A stretch of 64,000 bases of DNA from Thiohalospira sp051746205 (lineage in GTDB: Bacteria > Pseudomonadota > Gammaproteobacteria > Thiohalospirales > Thiohalospiraceae), in contig JBNJEU010000004.1 of NCBI GenBank assembly GCA_051746205.1, positions 1 through 64,000 on the forward strand. Reading direction: 5' to 3'. Below, piece after piece: positions 35,137 to 43,037 of this stretch. Below the pieces are notes generated by a model. That model was not told the origin of the DNA, did not search any database, and was given only the letters and a program-made list of their open reading frames with translations. A program made the translations under genes and the position numbers. How positions within the stretch are numbered: position 1 is the stretch's first letter; each line of letters opens with the position of its first letter.

Positions 35137-36219
35137 TCAGTGCGGCTCGCTGTGGCGACAGGCCAGAATGGCCGTTGCGATGTCGCCGGCGGTCACGCCC
35201 GGGATGTCGGCAGCCAGAACCTCCAGCTGGCCATGAATGACCGCTTCCAGAGCGGTGGCATCGTTCAAACCCTCCCCCTTCAGCACGTCGGCCAGACGCT
35301 CCATGGCATCCTCCGGAAAGACCGTGAAATCGCCGGACAGGAGCAGGTCGTCGATGACATCGTCCTTCTCGAGTAGCTGCGCCCGGATCAACCCGCCTTC
35401 GGCCTTGTGAGCGCCCTCGGTCAGATGGGTTCCGGCGGCGATCTTGACACCCATGTCGACGAACTTGCGCCCCTTCTGGTAGGTCCATTCCGGGTCCTGG
35501 AGCGCCTCTTCCTGCTCGGCGATGCTCGCCTGTTCGGCCGCCGTCGGTTCATCCGGGACCACTTCGACACCGAGGCTCTCGCCGATCCGGGCGAGGAAAG
35601 CCTCACGCACCGCCTCCCGGCTCGGCGCTTCGCCCAGTTCACGCTTCAAGGTGGTGATGTAGTCGTTCATGCCGGCGCGCAATTTGTCGCGGAACTTCTC
35701 CGAGGTGACCTTCAGACAGCGCGCCATGGTGTCGACATCGAAGTCGAACATGAAGCTGCCGACCATCACCGTGGCATCGCCGATGGTCGCCGCCCCGGTG
35801 CCACCGATCTTGCGGCCATCGACATGGATGTCATTCACCGGCCGGAAGGTGGCGTTGACCCCGAGGTCCTGGTAGGTGGCGATCACGGGATCGATGAAAT
35901 GCTCGAAAATCCGTGAAACGAAACGCGGCGCCCGACCGGCCGGGTAGATGAAGTGGAAGAACATCTGCTCCCGATCCAGGTAGACCGAGCCACCGCCCAC
36001 ATGGCGGCGGATGATCGGCAGGTTCTGCTCACGGCAGTATGCCTCGTCGACCTCCAGGGCGATCTCCTGGTGCAGGCCGACACAGACGTAGGGATCGTCC
36101 GGGTTGACCAGGGTCAGGACCGGCTCATCGTCCGGTCCCATGGCCTCGGCAATACCGTGGTAGACCGCCTGGGAACGAACGGCGGACTGGAAGCCGAAAT
36201 CGAGCACTCGCAGTTGCAT
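35137..36219 (-). CDS. lplA: Lipoate-protein ligase A family enzyme
   Basis: 360 aa; activates lipoate with ATP and attaches it to lipoyl domains. Motifs RRHVGGGSVYLDREQMFF and the catalytic lysine in GRKIGGTGAATIGD define the BPL/LplA fold (~1-235). A C-terminal accessory domain (~265-360; WTYQKGRKFVDMGVKIAAG and a helical end) is present in the same chain. ATG has GAGGGG six bases upstream. No lipoyl-dependent complex is encoded nearby, so whether it serves PDH/GCS or a specialised lipoate protein cannot be told. Confidence 0.88.
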   Translation of the reverse strand: MQLRVLDFGFQSAVRSQAVYHGIAEAMGPDDEPVLTLVNPDDPYVCVGLHQEIALEVDEAYCREQNLPIIRRHVGGGSVYLDREQMFFHFIYPAGRAPRFVSRIFEHFIDPVIATYQDLGVNATFRPVNDIHVDGRKIGGTGAATIGDATVMVGSFMFDFDVDTMARCLKVTSEKFRDKLRAGMNDYITTLKRELGEAPSREAVREAFLARIGESLGVEVVPDEPTAAEQASIAEQEEALQDPEWTYQKGRKFVDMGVKIAAGTHLTEGAHKAEGGLIRAQLLEKDDVIDDLLLSGDFTVFPEDAMERLADVLKGEGLNDATALEAVIHGQLEVLAADIPGVTAGDIATAILACRHSEPH

Positions 36220-36275
36220 GGCACACCCCTCAACGGTGTAAAGATAGGTGGATGGTAGCAGTTTCCCGGCCCGTG

Positions 36276-36782
36276 TCAGAGCCCGCCCGTCCCGTCATTA
36301 CCGGACCAGCCCTCCACCGGTGCGTGACGCGGTGCGCGGCGGACCAGACAATCGACAAACACGAACCGTTCCGGCGGTTCCGGGAAGAGAAAAAGGTGAG
36401 ACCGACTGCGCTGGTCACTGGCGCCGAAACCGGGCACCGGAGACCGGACCCCGGGCCAGCTTTTCAGCACCCGGGCCCAGAGCGCCTCGCGACGTCGACC
36501 ATCGAGTGTCCACCAGAGCGCGACCGGCTCGGCGTAGGGGCGAAGATGATCGAGATGCCAGCGCCGTTTCGCGCCACCTCGCCAGTGGCGCCCTGCCCGC
36601 GCCGCCAGTCCGCCCGGTCCGAAGGCGCTGCCGACGTAACCGTAGATTCCCGCCGGCAGAGTCCACTCGCCGAGCCGCCCGATGCTCAGGTTCATCGTCT
36701 CCGCAAGCCGTAGAAACACGACATAGGTACCGGAGTGGCGCGGAAGTCCAGGGACCTCAGACCCGGTCGGCTTCGTCTGCAT
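36276..36782 (-). CDS. DUF123 / GIY-YIG-like protein
   Basis: 168 aa. HSGTYVVFLRL, LPAGIYGYVGSAFG (GIY...YVG) and RRWHLDHLRPYAEP match the DUF123 family, a GIY-YIG-related nuclease fold sometimes fused to endonuclease III in archaea. Whether it cuts DNA is unknown. Start ATG at 36782 lies inside the end of the MFS gene (26-bp overlap), implying coupled translation. Confidence 0.78.
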   Translation of the reverse strand: MQTKPTGSEVPGLPRHSGTYVVFLRLAETMNLSIGRLGEWTLPAGIYGYVGSAFGPGGLAARAGRHWRGGAKRRWHLDHLRPYAEPVALWWTLDGRRREALWARVLKSWPGVRSPVPGFGASDQRSRSHLFLFPEPPERFVFVDCLVRRAPRHAPVEGWSGNDGTGGL

Positions 36783-38049
36783 CGGCACCCGCCTCTTGCG
36801 CCCCCTCGTCGTCGGCGTAGAACGACTCCTGATGACGTGGATCCAGTTCCGCCGCCATCTGCGTGGTCCGCACCATCGGAATGTAGTCCCCCTGCTCCGC
36901 CTCCGGGATGTCCGGCGAGACCTGCTTGCGGTGGAACGCATAGCCTCCCAGGAGCATCAGAACCAGGGCCAGAAAAGCCTGCAGGGCATGGGGCCCGAGC
37001 AATCCCATACTCAACCCGGCCAGCAGCGGCCCCAGCACGGCACCACCCCCGTGCACCAGCAGCAATGCCTTGGTCGCCTCCAGGACCGCCCCGGGCTCCA
37101 GGTGGTCGTTCATGTGGGCCACCGACAGACCATAGAGAGTGAACAGGACTCCACCATGAACGAAGGCCACGGCGATCAGCGGATGCAGCCCCACCCAGCC
37201 GGCCAGACCGGTGAGCGCCGACAATCCGGCCGCGCCCAGTGCCGCCCAGGCCATGATGGTCCGACGGTCGAAGGCGTCGGAAAGATGACCGATGGGGATC
37301 TGCAGCAGCGCACCACCCAGGATGGTCGCCGCCATGAACGCTGCGACCCCGAACTGGCCAAGTCCGATGCCGCTGGCATAGACCGGCCCCATCCCCCAGA
37401 AGGCAGCATAGGCAATTCCGGAGAAGAAGGCCCCGGCCACCGACAGCGGTGAAACCCGGAACAGATGGGGAATACCAAGACTCGGCATCTCCACCGGCTC
37501 CGGTTCGCGCATGCGCGTCAGAGCAATGGGCACCAGACCCAGCGAAAAGAGCATGGTCGCCACCGCGAACGGCACGAAACTCTCCACATCACCGATGGTC
37601 AGCAGGAACTGTCCCATGGCCAGGGCCACCAGGGTGGTCATCATGTAGATGGCAAAGATCCGGCCGCGCGTCTCCCGAGTGGACTGTTCGGAGAGCCAGC
37701 TCTCCACCACCATGTAGATCCCCACCAGCGTGGCTCCCGTCAGCATCCGCAACACCGCCCAGAACCAGGGGTCCACCCAGATGGCGTGCAGGACGCCGGA
37801 AGTCGAGGCGATGGCCGCGAAGGCCGAAAAAGCTCGTACATGGCCCACCTGCCGGATGATCGGAGGCGCGACGAAGGTGCCGACAATAAAACCGGCAAAA
37901 TAGGCCGCCATCACCGCCCCGATCACCAGTTCCGGGAACCCGGCGAGATTGGCTCGCATACCCAGAGCGGTACCCAGCAGCCCCCCGCCGACCAGCAGTA
38001 CGCCGATCCCCAACAGAAGGGTGAACACCCTGTGCGCCAGATACAGCAT
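36757..38049 (-). CDS. Major facilitator superfamily transporter (YcaD-like)
   Basis: 430 aa with 12 predicted membrane helices and a long acidic C-terminal tail (~395-430, ending DEADRV). Segments WLSEQSTRETRGRIFAIYM and GPVYASGIGLGQFGVAAFM are typical of the YcaD/COG0477 MFS group. Substrate unknown. Downstream of a strong terminator for the small gene at 38274, so it needs its own promoter in 38050-38120. Confidence 0.88.
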   Translation of the reverse strand: MLYLAHRVFTLLLGIGVLLVGGGLLGTALGMRANLAGFPELVIGAVMAAYFAGFIVGTFVAPPIIRQVGHVRAFSAFAAIASTSGVLHAIWVDPWFWAVLRMLTGATLVGIYMVVESWLSEQSTRETRGRIFAIYMMTTLVALAMGQFLLTIGDVESFVPFAVATMLFSLGLVPIALTRMREPEPVEMPSLGIPHLFRVSPLSVAGAFFSGIAYAAFWGMGPVYASGIGLGQFGVAAFMAATILGGALLQIPIGHLSDAFDRRTIMAWAALGAAGLSALTGLAGWVGLHPLIAVAFVHGGVLFTLYGLSVAHMNDHLEPGAVLEATKALLLVHGGGAVLGPLLAGLSMGLLGPHALQAFLALVLMLLGGYAFHRKQVSPDIPEAEQGDYIPMVRTTQMAAELDPRHQESFYADDEGAQEAGADADEADRV

Positions 38050-38122
38050 GATTCGTCTCGACTCTTCCCTGGCGAGCTCCAGGCCCGCGCATGTACCTCA
38101 CCCGTTCGAACGGCAACGAAAA

Positions 38123-38177
38123 GGGACGGGGCCTTCTCCCGCCGCGCCACCGCGCCCAAGGAAGAAGACCCCGTCCC
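38123..38177 (-). terminator. Intrinsic terminator after the 76-aa gene
   Basis: GGGACGGGG (38123-38131) pairs with CCCCGTCCC (38169-38177), and the stem continues with CTTCT/GAAGA-type pairs inside. On the minus strand the stem is followed by TTTTCGTT, so it terminates transcription coming from the gene at 38274. Confidence 0.75.
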
Positions 38178-38273
38178 GTTTCTGGAACCTTTCGACCGCC
38201 ATTTGCTCCCCGATTCCCGGGGACGGCGCACTATGCACCGATGGCAGGGGTCTGTCCATAGCCCCGTTCGGGT

Positions 38274-38504
38274 TCAGTCGATCTCTTCCTCGTGTTCCGG
38301 CTTCGAGTGGGCCGCGATGTCCCCCCGAGTGGTGTGGTACCACACGTCGGGCTCCTCGCGCAGGATACCTCCCAGAGCAGCCAGGTCCTCGCAGGAGAGA
38401 TGGTCGAGGACGCTTTCCCCGCCATCCTCCAGGCGCAGATGGATGGCGCCACGCCGGGGCTGGCTGTGCCAGTTCAGAACGTAATTGTCGACCTTCTTCC
38501 ACAT
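38274..38504 (-). CDS. Small acidic protein of unknown function
   Basis: 76 aa, cytoplasmic, no signal peptide. Sequence runs WKKVDNYVLNWHSQP, a short amphipathic helix DHLSCEDLAALGGILREEP and a polar acidic tail. I recognise no domain. It has its own promoter (38558-38586), a good GAGGAG eight bases before the ATG, and its own intrinsic terminator, so it forms an independent short transcription unit between the MFS and BCCT genes. Confidence 0.75.
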   Translation of the reverse strand: MWKKVDNYVLNWHSQPRRGAIHLRLEDGGESVLDHLSCEDLAALGGILREEPDVWYHTTRGDIAAHSKPEHEEEID

Positions 38505-38557
38505 GCTGGGATCTCCTCGTGTTCGATGCGGGTTTCCGTGCTCGGGACCACCCGCTG

Positions 38558-38586
38558 CTTATAGGTGGGCAGACGCCTCCATGCAA
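38558..38586 (-). promoter_or_regulatory. Promoter of the 76-aa gene
   Basis: On the minus strand TTGCAT (38581-38586), 17-bp spacer, TATAAG (38558-38563, 5 of 6). Transcription would begin near 38551, ~45 bases before the start codon. Confidence 0.65.
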
Positions 38587-38599
38587 GCCGACCGGGCTG

Positions 38600-40147
38600 T
38601 CAACCGCCGCCCCAGGGCGGCTGGATCCCCTCGACCTGGTACTCCCGCTGCAGGGCGCGCATCAGATTGTAGCTTGCGAAGACCAGGATGATCGCCACCG
38701 GCAGCCCGGCGATAATGGAACCGGTCTGCAGGCTTCCCAGCGCCTGCTCACCGCCCACGATGAGCAGGGTCGAGGCCACGGCCCCCTTGGTAAAGCCCCA
38801 GATGACGCGTTGGCGCGGCGGCGAATGCTTGCTGCCCCGCGACAGCAGGGTATCGATGACATGGGTCCCCGAGTCCAGCGAGGTGATGAAATAGGTACCG
38901 ATCAACAGTGTTGCCAGCGCCGAAGAGATGGTCACCCACGGGAGTTGTGCCAGGGTCACGTAGAGCGCCGACGAGGTATCGGCAGCCACGGCCTCGGCGA
39001 TACCGGTGCCCTCGGAGAATATTTCCATGTGCAGCGCCGTGCCGCCGAAAATCGACATCCAGGCAAAGACGAACAGCGTCGGCAGCGCCAGCACCCCGAT
39101 GATGAACTCGCGGATGGTTCGCCCCCGCGAGATCTGCGCGATGAAGATCCCGACAAACGGCGACCATGCGATCCACCATGCCCAGTAGAACATGGTCCAG
39201 TCCTTCTGCCACTGGGAGCCATCGAGAGCATCGGTGGTCAGGCTCATCTGGACGAGTTGCTGAACATAGGTCCCGGTGGATTCCAGGAAGAAGCGGATGA
39301 TGAACAGGGTCGGACCGGCCAGCAGCACGAAGCCCATCACCACGATGGCCAGCCACAGATTGAAGACACTGAGCCACTTCAGACCACGATTCAGTCCCGA
39401 CAGGACCGACATCACCGCAACCGTCGTGATCACGGCGATGAGGCCGACCTGGTACCAGTGCGAGATCGGCAGTCCCACCAGCTGATGGAGACCGGTGTTC
39501 AACTGCATGGCACCGAGCCCCAGCGAGGTCGCGAGCCCAAAGAGCGTGCCGAAGACCGCCAGGACATCGATGAGGTGGCCGATGGGTCCGTAGATCCGGT
39601 TCCCCAGCATTGGGAAGAAAATGGAGCGAATGGTCAACGGCAGATGGTAGCGGAAACTGAAGTACGCCACCGACAACCCCAGAATTACGTAGACCGCCCA
39701 GGCGTGCAGCCCCCAGTGGAAGAAGGTGTAGACCATGGCCTGATTAGCCGCCGCCTTGGTTTCTCCTTCCCCGCCCGGCGGAAACTGGTAGTGGAGCATC
39801 GGCTCGGCCACGCTCCAGAAGACCAGGCCGATCCCCATGCCGGCACTGAAGAGCATGGAGAACCACGCAAAATAGCCGAACTGCGGCTTCTCGTCCGGCT
39901 GCCCGAGACGAATCGTGCCGTAACGGCTCAAGCCCAGCCAGATCAGGAAACCGAGGAAAAACGTCACCACGATGAGATAGACCCAGCCCAGGTATTCGGT
40001 AATGAAGGTGTGAATCGAATCGAACACCTCGAAGGCGGCATCGGGCCAAACGACCCCGAATACCACGAAGGGCAGGACCAGGATCGCCGAGCCGGCAAAG
40101 ACGGCTGGATTGACCGTGATGAAGAAATTGCGCAGGTGTTCAATCAT
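38600..40147 (-). CDS. BCCT-family betaine/choline/carnitine transporter
   Basis: 515 aa, 12 membrane helices. The family signature WTMFYWAWWIAWSPFVGIFI followed by ISRGRTIREFIIG is intact, as is the glycine-rich SAGMGIGLVFWSVAEP in the fifth-helix region that forms the sodium and substrate site. Family knowledge: sodium-coupled uptake of glycine betaine, choline or related osmolytes. There is no long cytosolic osmosensing C-terminus. Its presence supports a salt-adapted host. Confidence 0.93.
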   Translation of the reverse strand: MIEHLRNFFITVNPAVFAGSAILVLPFVVFGVVWPDAAFEVFDSIHTFITEYLGWVYLIVVTFFLGFLIWLGLSRYGTIRLGQPDEKPQFGYFAWFSMLFSAGMGIGLVFWSVAEPMLHYQFPPGGEGETKAAANQAMVYTFFHWGLHAWAVYVILGLSVAYFSFRYHLPLTIRSIFFPMLGNRIYGPIGHLIDVLAVFGTLFGLATSLGLGAMQLNTGLHQLVGLPISHWYQVGLIAVITTVAVMSVLSGLNRGLKWLSVFNLWLAIVVMGFVLLAGPTLFIIRFFLESTGTYVQQLVQMSLTTDALDGSQWQKDWTMFYWAWWIAWSPFVGIFIAQISRGRTIREFIIGVLALPTLFVFAWMSIFGGTALHMEIFSEGTGIAEAVAADTSSALYVTLAQLPWVTISSALATLLIGTYFITSLDSGTHVIDTLLSRGSKHSPPRQRVIWGFTKGAVASTLLIVGGEQALGSLQTGSIIAGLPVAIILVFASYNLMRALQREYQVEGIQPPWGGG

Positions 40148-40177
40148 GAAGTGTCATCCGAGTCGCCGAGGGGAAGA

Positions 40178-40639
40178 TCACTCCTCCTCGTCCTCCATGT
40201 AGTGTTCGAAGATCCCGGTGAGTTCAGCTTCATCCAGGACATGCCCCTTCATCGCGTGGTCGAGATCAATCCGATTGGCCCCGGCCGGTAATCCGAGTTC
40301 CGTATCCAGAGCGAAGACACGCAGATGGTAGTGATGGCATCCCTCCGGCGGATTCGGGCCGGTGTAGCCGATCTTGCCGAACGTATCGGTCCCCAGCCGG
40401 GTCCCCTCCGGCACATGGGTGGCGTCGAGATGGTGGGTCTCCGGGGGAATGTTCCACGCCAGCCAGTGGGTCACCTCCTTGCCCAGCGGGGAATCCGGGT
40501 CCTCGATGAGCACGACCAGGCTCCGGGTCTCCGCGGGGACCTCGTCGATCTCGAGGGGCGGCAGTTCGTTCGTGTTGGGGGCCGTGTAACGGACGGGGAT
40601 CACCTCGCCATCCTCGAAGGCCTGACTCGTCAAGCGCAT
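40178..40639 (-). CDS. YbhB/YbcL phosphatidylethanolamine-binding-like protein
   Basis: 153 aa. PEBP fold: VVLIEDPDSPLG, HWLAWNIPP, GYTGPNPPEGCHHYHLRVFA are the anion-pocket motifs. Cytoplasmic in this version (no signal peptide). Function in bacteria unclear. The ATG at 40639 is chosen because the family starts with a short strand shortly before SQAFEDGEVIP. Confidence 0.88.
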   Translation of the reverse strand: MRLTSQAFEDGEVIPVRYTAPNTNELPPLEIDEVPAETRSLVVLIEDPDSPLGKEVTHWLAWNIPPETHHLDATHVPEGTRLGTDTFGKIGYTGPNPPEGCHHYHLRVFALDTELGLPAGANRIDLDHAMKGHVLDEAELTGIFEHYMEDEEE

Positions 40640-40714
40640 GTCGTCACCATCCAGTCTTCCGCTAAGGCGGCCCACAGGGTACACCCGGCAAGCTCACCGG
40701 ACAAAAACGAAGAT

Positions 40715-41824
40715 TCAATAGGCCGTGTGGTGGCCGAACAGCAGGTCCAGCCCCAGATAGAAACGGAACTCGGGGATAAAGCCATCCTCGATGGCGCGAC
40801 GCGCCTGGGGACGCACCTCGAGCAGCAGCCAGTCGCGGTACACCACTCGGCGCCAGCTGAACTGGGCGTAGTAGAGCGTCAGACGGTCCTCCGGCTCGCT
40901 CTCGCCGGCGGCACCGATCTGCCAGACGATCTCGCGGCGCCGCCCCAGTGGCTGGATCAGGGAAAGGGTCTGGTCGTAGTAGTACTGCGCCTCGCGCCGG
41001 AACCAGGTGGCGGCAGTGGAACTCTGGAACTGCATGTCGTTGCCCACCGGTCGACGCAGACTTAAATCCATTGTGTAACCGGTGCCGGTCGCACTTGCGT
41101 CGAACACTGTCACCCGTGGCCGGAGGTGCCAGGTGCCCGGCTGGAAGTCCTGCCAGGCGCGCAGCTGACTGCGCAGCTCCATGGGCAGCCGCCCCGGGAT
41201 ACGAAAGCTCGTCTCGGTCTTCACGAAGCGGAAGGGATTCAGAAAGCGCAGTCCCAGATACTGACGAACATCCGTCCCCTCACCACGGAGCTCTCGATCG
41301 CGATCGGCGGGATCATCTGGATTGTCGCTTTCGAAGACCAGCTCCACCCGCTCCTCGGTTCCCGGCAGGCTCAGGTCTCCTTCCAGGGTCATGCCATAGT
41401 GATTTCCCAGGGCATCATGGTTGTAAGCCATGTGCATGCGCAGGATGGAATCGTAGGCCTCGTCGCCGTATTCGGCCCGCGTCCCGAGGAGGCGATCGGT
41501 CACGCGCGAGAGGCCGATGACGCCACTGGAGACGGATTCCTGGGCACGGTCGACCATTCCGGTCAGGCTTGATGCAGCGCCATCCCCGTTCTTCCGGAGA
41601 CGTTCCGTTCTCCGGACAATCCCTTTCTGCTGGACGCTTCCCTCCTGCGGGAAAACACCTTCCTTGGAGGGGATATCTTCCTTCCGGGTGAGAACCTCCT
41701 TCTGGGCGATTTCACCACCTCTGGCGATCCCGGGTGATGCCGTAACCATCAGCAGTACGACCAGCGCGCCGAGGATGTTTCCTCTTGTCGAACCGCCGGG
41801 TGAATACCATTTTCTCGTAGCCAT
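40715..41824 (-). CDS. Predicted outer-membrane barrel protein with N-terminal hexad repeats
   Basis: 369 aa. Signal peptide (hydrophobic ~17-30). Then five imperfect tandem repeats of six or seven residues (QKEVLT, RKEDIP, SKEGVFP, QEGSVQ, QKGIVR, residues 41-71). The rest (~100-369) alternates aromatic and charged residues in beta-strand lengths (TSFRIPGRLPMELRS, WFRREAQYYYDQTLSL, LYYAQFSWRRVVYRDW) and ends with GLDLLFGHHTAY, suggesting a membrane barrel. No named family recognised. Divergent from the sodium-channel gene with 111 bp between starts. Confidence 0.65.
   Translation of the reverse strand: MATRKWYSPGGSTRGNILGALVVLLMVTASPGIARGGEIAQKEVLTRKEDIPSKEGVFPQEGSVQQKGIVRRTERLRKNGDGAASSLTGMVDRAQESVSSGVIGLSRVTDRLLGTRAEYGDEAYDSILRMHMAYNHDALGNHYGMTLEGDLSLPGTEERVELVFESDNPDDPADRDRELRGEGTDVRQYLGLRFLNPFRFVKTETSFRIPGRLPMELRSQLRAWQDFQPGTWHLRPRVTVFDASATGTGYTMDLSLRRPVGNDMQFQSSTAATWFRREAQYYYDQTLSLIQPLGRRREIVWQIGAAGESEPEDRLTLYYAQFSWRRVVYRDWLLLEVRPQARRAIEDGFIPEFRFYLGLDLLFGHHTAY
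41612..41704 (-). repeat. Tandem degenerate 18-21 bp coding repeats
   Basis: Five adjacent units of the form nAGAAGGAAGnTnTCC encode the hexads QKEVLT/RKEDIP/SKEGVFP/QEGSVQ/QKGIVR. Units differ at several positions, so the array is old or under selection rather than freshly duplicated. Confidence 0.55.
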
Positions 41825-41935
41825 GGCGGGATGATGCCCGAAGTCGGCCATCCGGATCGATTTTTCCCGCCTGCACGTCTCCGTCGCCTTCCTGTATCCT
41901 TGCGGAAGCCCAGTCCTAGAGGAGTCACCACCACC

Positions 41936-42793
41936 ATGAACCTGGCCGCCATGCGCCAGCGCGCCGCATTCTGGATCGAGTCCACCGGCCCGGTGCGCTT
42001 CGTCATCGCCATGATCACTCTCAATGCCATCACCCTCGGTCTGGCGACCTCCGAGCGCGTCATGACGCATGCCGGCGACCTGCTCATGGGCATGGAACGG
42101 ATCATCCTGGCCGTCTTCGTGGTGGAGATCGCCATCAAGCTCTTTGCCCACGGCCCGCGCTTCTTTCGCAGTGGCTGGAACGTATTCGATTTCATCATCG
42201 TCGCCATCTCCCTGCTCCCGACCAGCGGACCACTGGCCATCCTCCGCGTCCTGCGCATTCTGCGCATCCTGCGCATGCTGTCGATGCTGCCGAAGCTGCG
42301 GGTGGTCATCGAGGCGCTGCTCCAGTCGCTGCCCGGCATCGGCTGGGTGGCCCTGTTGATGGCGATGATCTTCTATGTCTTCGCGGTGATGGGCACCCAG
42401 CTCTTCGGCGAGGCGTTCCCACAATGGTTCGGCCACCTGGGCGCCAGCTTCTACACCCTGTTCCAGATCATGACCCTCGAAAGCTGGTCTCAGGGCATCG
42501 CGCGCCCCGTGCTGGAGAGCTTCCCCTATGCCTGGATCTATTTCGTCGTCTTCATCCTGCTGTCCAGCTTTACCATGCTGAACCTGTTCATCGGCATCAT
42601 CGTCAGCACCATGCAGGCGATCCACGAGGAAGAGATCGCGGAGACGCGCGCAGAGACTGAGAGCCGGGCCCAGGACGAGCGGACCCGGACGCTGGAGGAG
42701 GTCCAGGCGCTGCGCCGGGAGGTGGCGGCGCTCACCGAGCGACTGGGTGAAACCCCGGGGGCGTCGGGGTCCTCCGGGAACCCCGGAGGTTGA
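41936..42793 (+). CDS. Voltage-gated sodium channel, BacNav type
   Basis: 285 aa, one six-helix channel subunit. S1 ~18-37, S2 ~53-71 with E64, S3 ~82-94 with D85, S4 ~100-122 with gating arginines R104, R107, R110 and R113 at every third residue, S5 ~134-157, selectivity filter T180-L-E-S-W-S185, S6 ~200-226. A C-terminal helix/coiled coil (~228-272) matches the tetramer-forming neck and four-helix bundle of NaChBac/NavAe-type channels. TLESWS is the Na+-selective filter of this family. Start ATG at 41936 has AGAGGAG 11 bases upstream, slightly distant. Confidence 0.93.
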   Translation: MNLAAMRQRAAFWIESTGPVRFVIAMITLNAITLGLATSERVMTHAGDLLMGMERIILAVFVVEIAIKLFAHGPRFFRSGWNVFDFIIVAISLLPTSGPLAILRVLRILRILRMLSMLPKLRVVIEALLQSLPGIGWVALLMAMIFYVFAVMGTQLFGEAFPQWFGHLGASFYTLFQIMTLESWSQGIARPVLESFPYAWIYFVVFILLSSFTMLNLFIGIIVSTMQAIHEEEIAETRAETESRAQDERTRTLEEVQALRREVAALTERLGETPGASGSSGNPGG

Positions 42794-42846
42794 TCGGGGG
42801 TCCACATTGAAGCGGGCCGGAGAGGCGCGGGGCCACCTTGGTTGGT

Positions 42847-42967
42847 GGGTCTTCGGGGGCGTGACGGCCCGATCGCGGGGCGTCAGCGGCCATGGATGGC
42901 CGCTGCGAGCCTACACGGACGTATTCACGGCGTCCCCGCGAGCGGGCCGTCACGCCCCCGAAGACCC
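42847..42967. repeat. Long inverted repeat enclosing the dispersed core element (copy 2)
   Basis: Perfect 25-bp arms (42847-42871 and 42943-42967), then a 2x2 mismatch, then CGCGGGG/CCCCGCG. The interior, read on the minus strand, is GACGCCGTGAATACGTCC-GTGTAGGCTCG closed by AGCGGCCAT/ATGGCCGCT, the same core as copy 1 at ~28217 but in inverted orientation. The outer arms share no sequence with copy 1. Lies between the sodium-channel gene and moxR. Confidence 0.85.
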
Positions 42968-43037
42968 GCTCCAGGCGATGACCCCGGGATGACTCGTTCC
43001 TGATCCGAACAAGAACCGAGACCGAGGAGCACAAACG

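Noticed and set aside
42931..42968. CRISPR-like or attachment-site repeat in the sodium channel/moxR gap
   Set aside because: The repeat is an inverted, not direct, array, with no spacers and no cas or integrase genes nearby.
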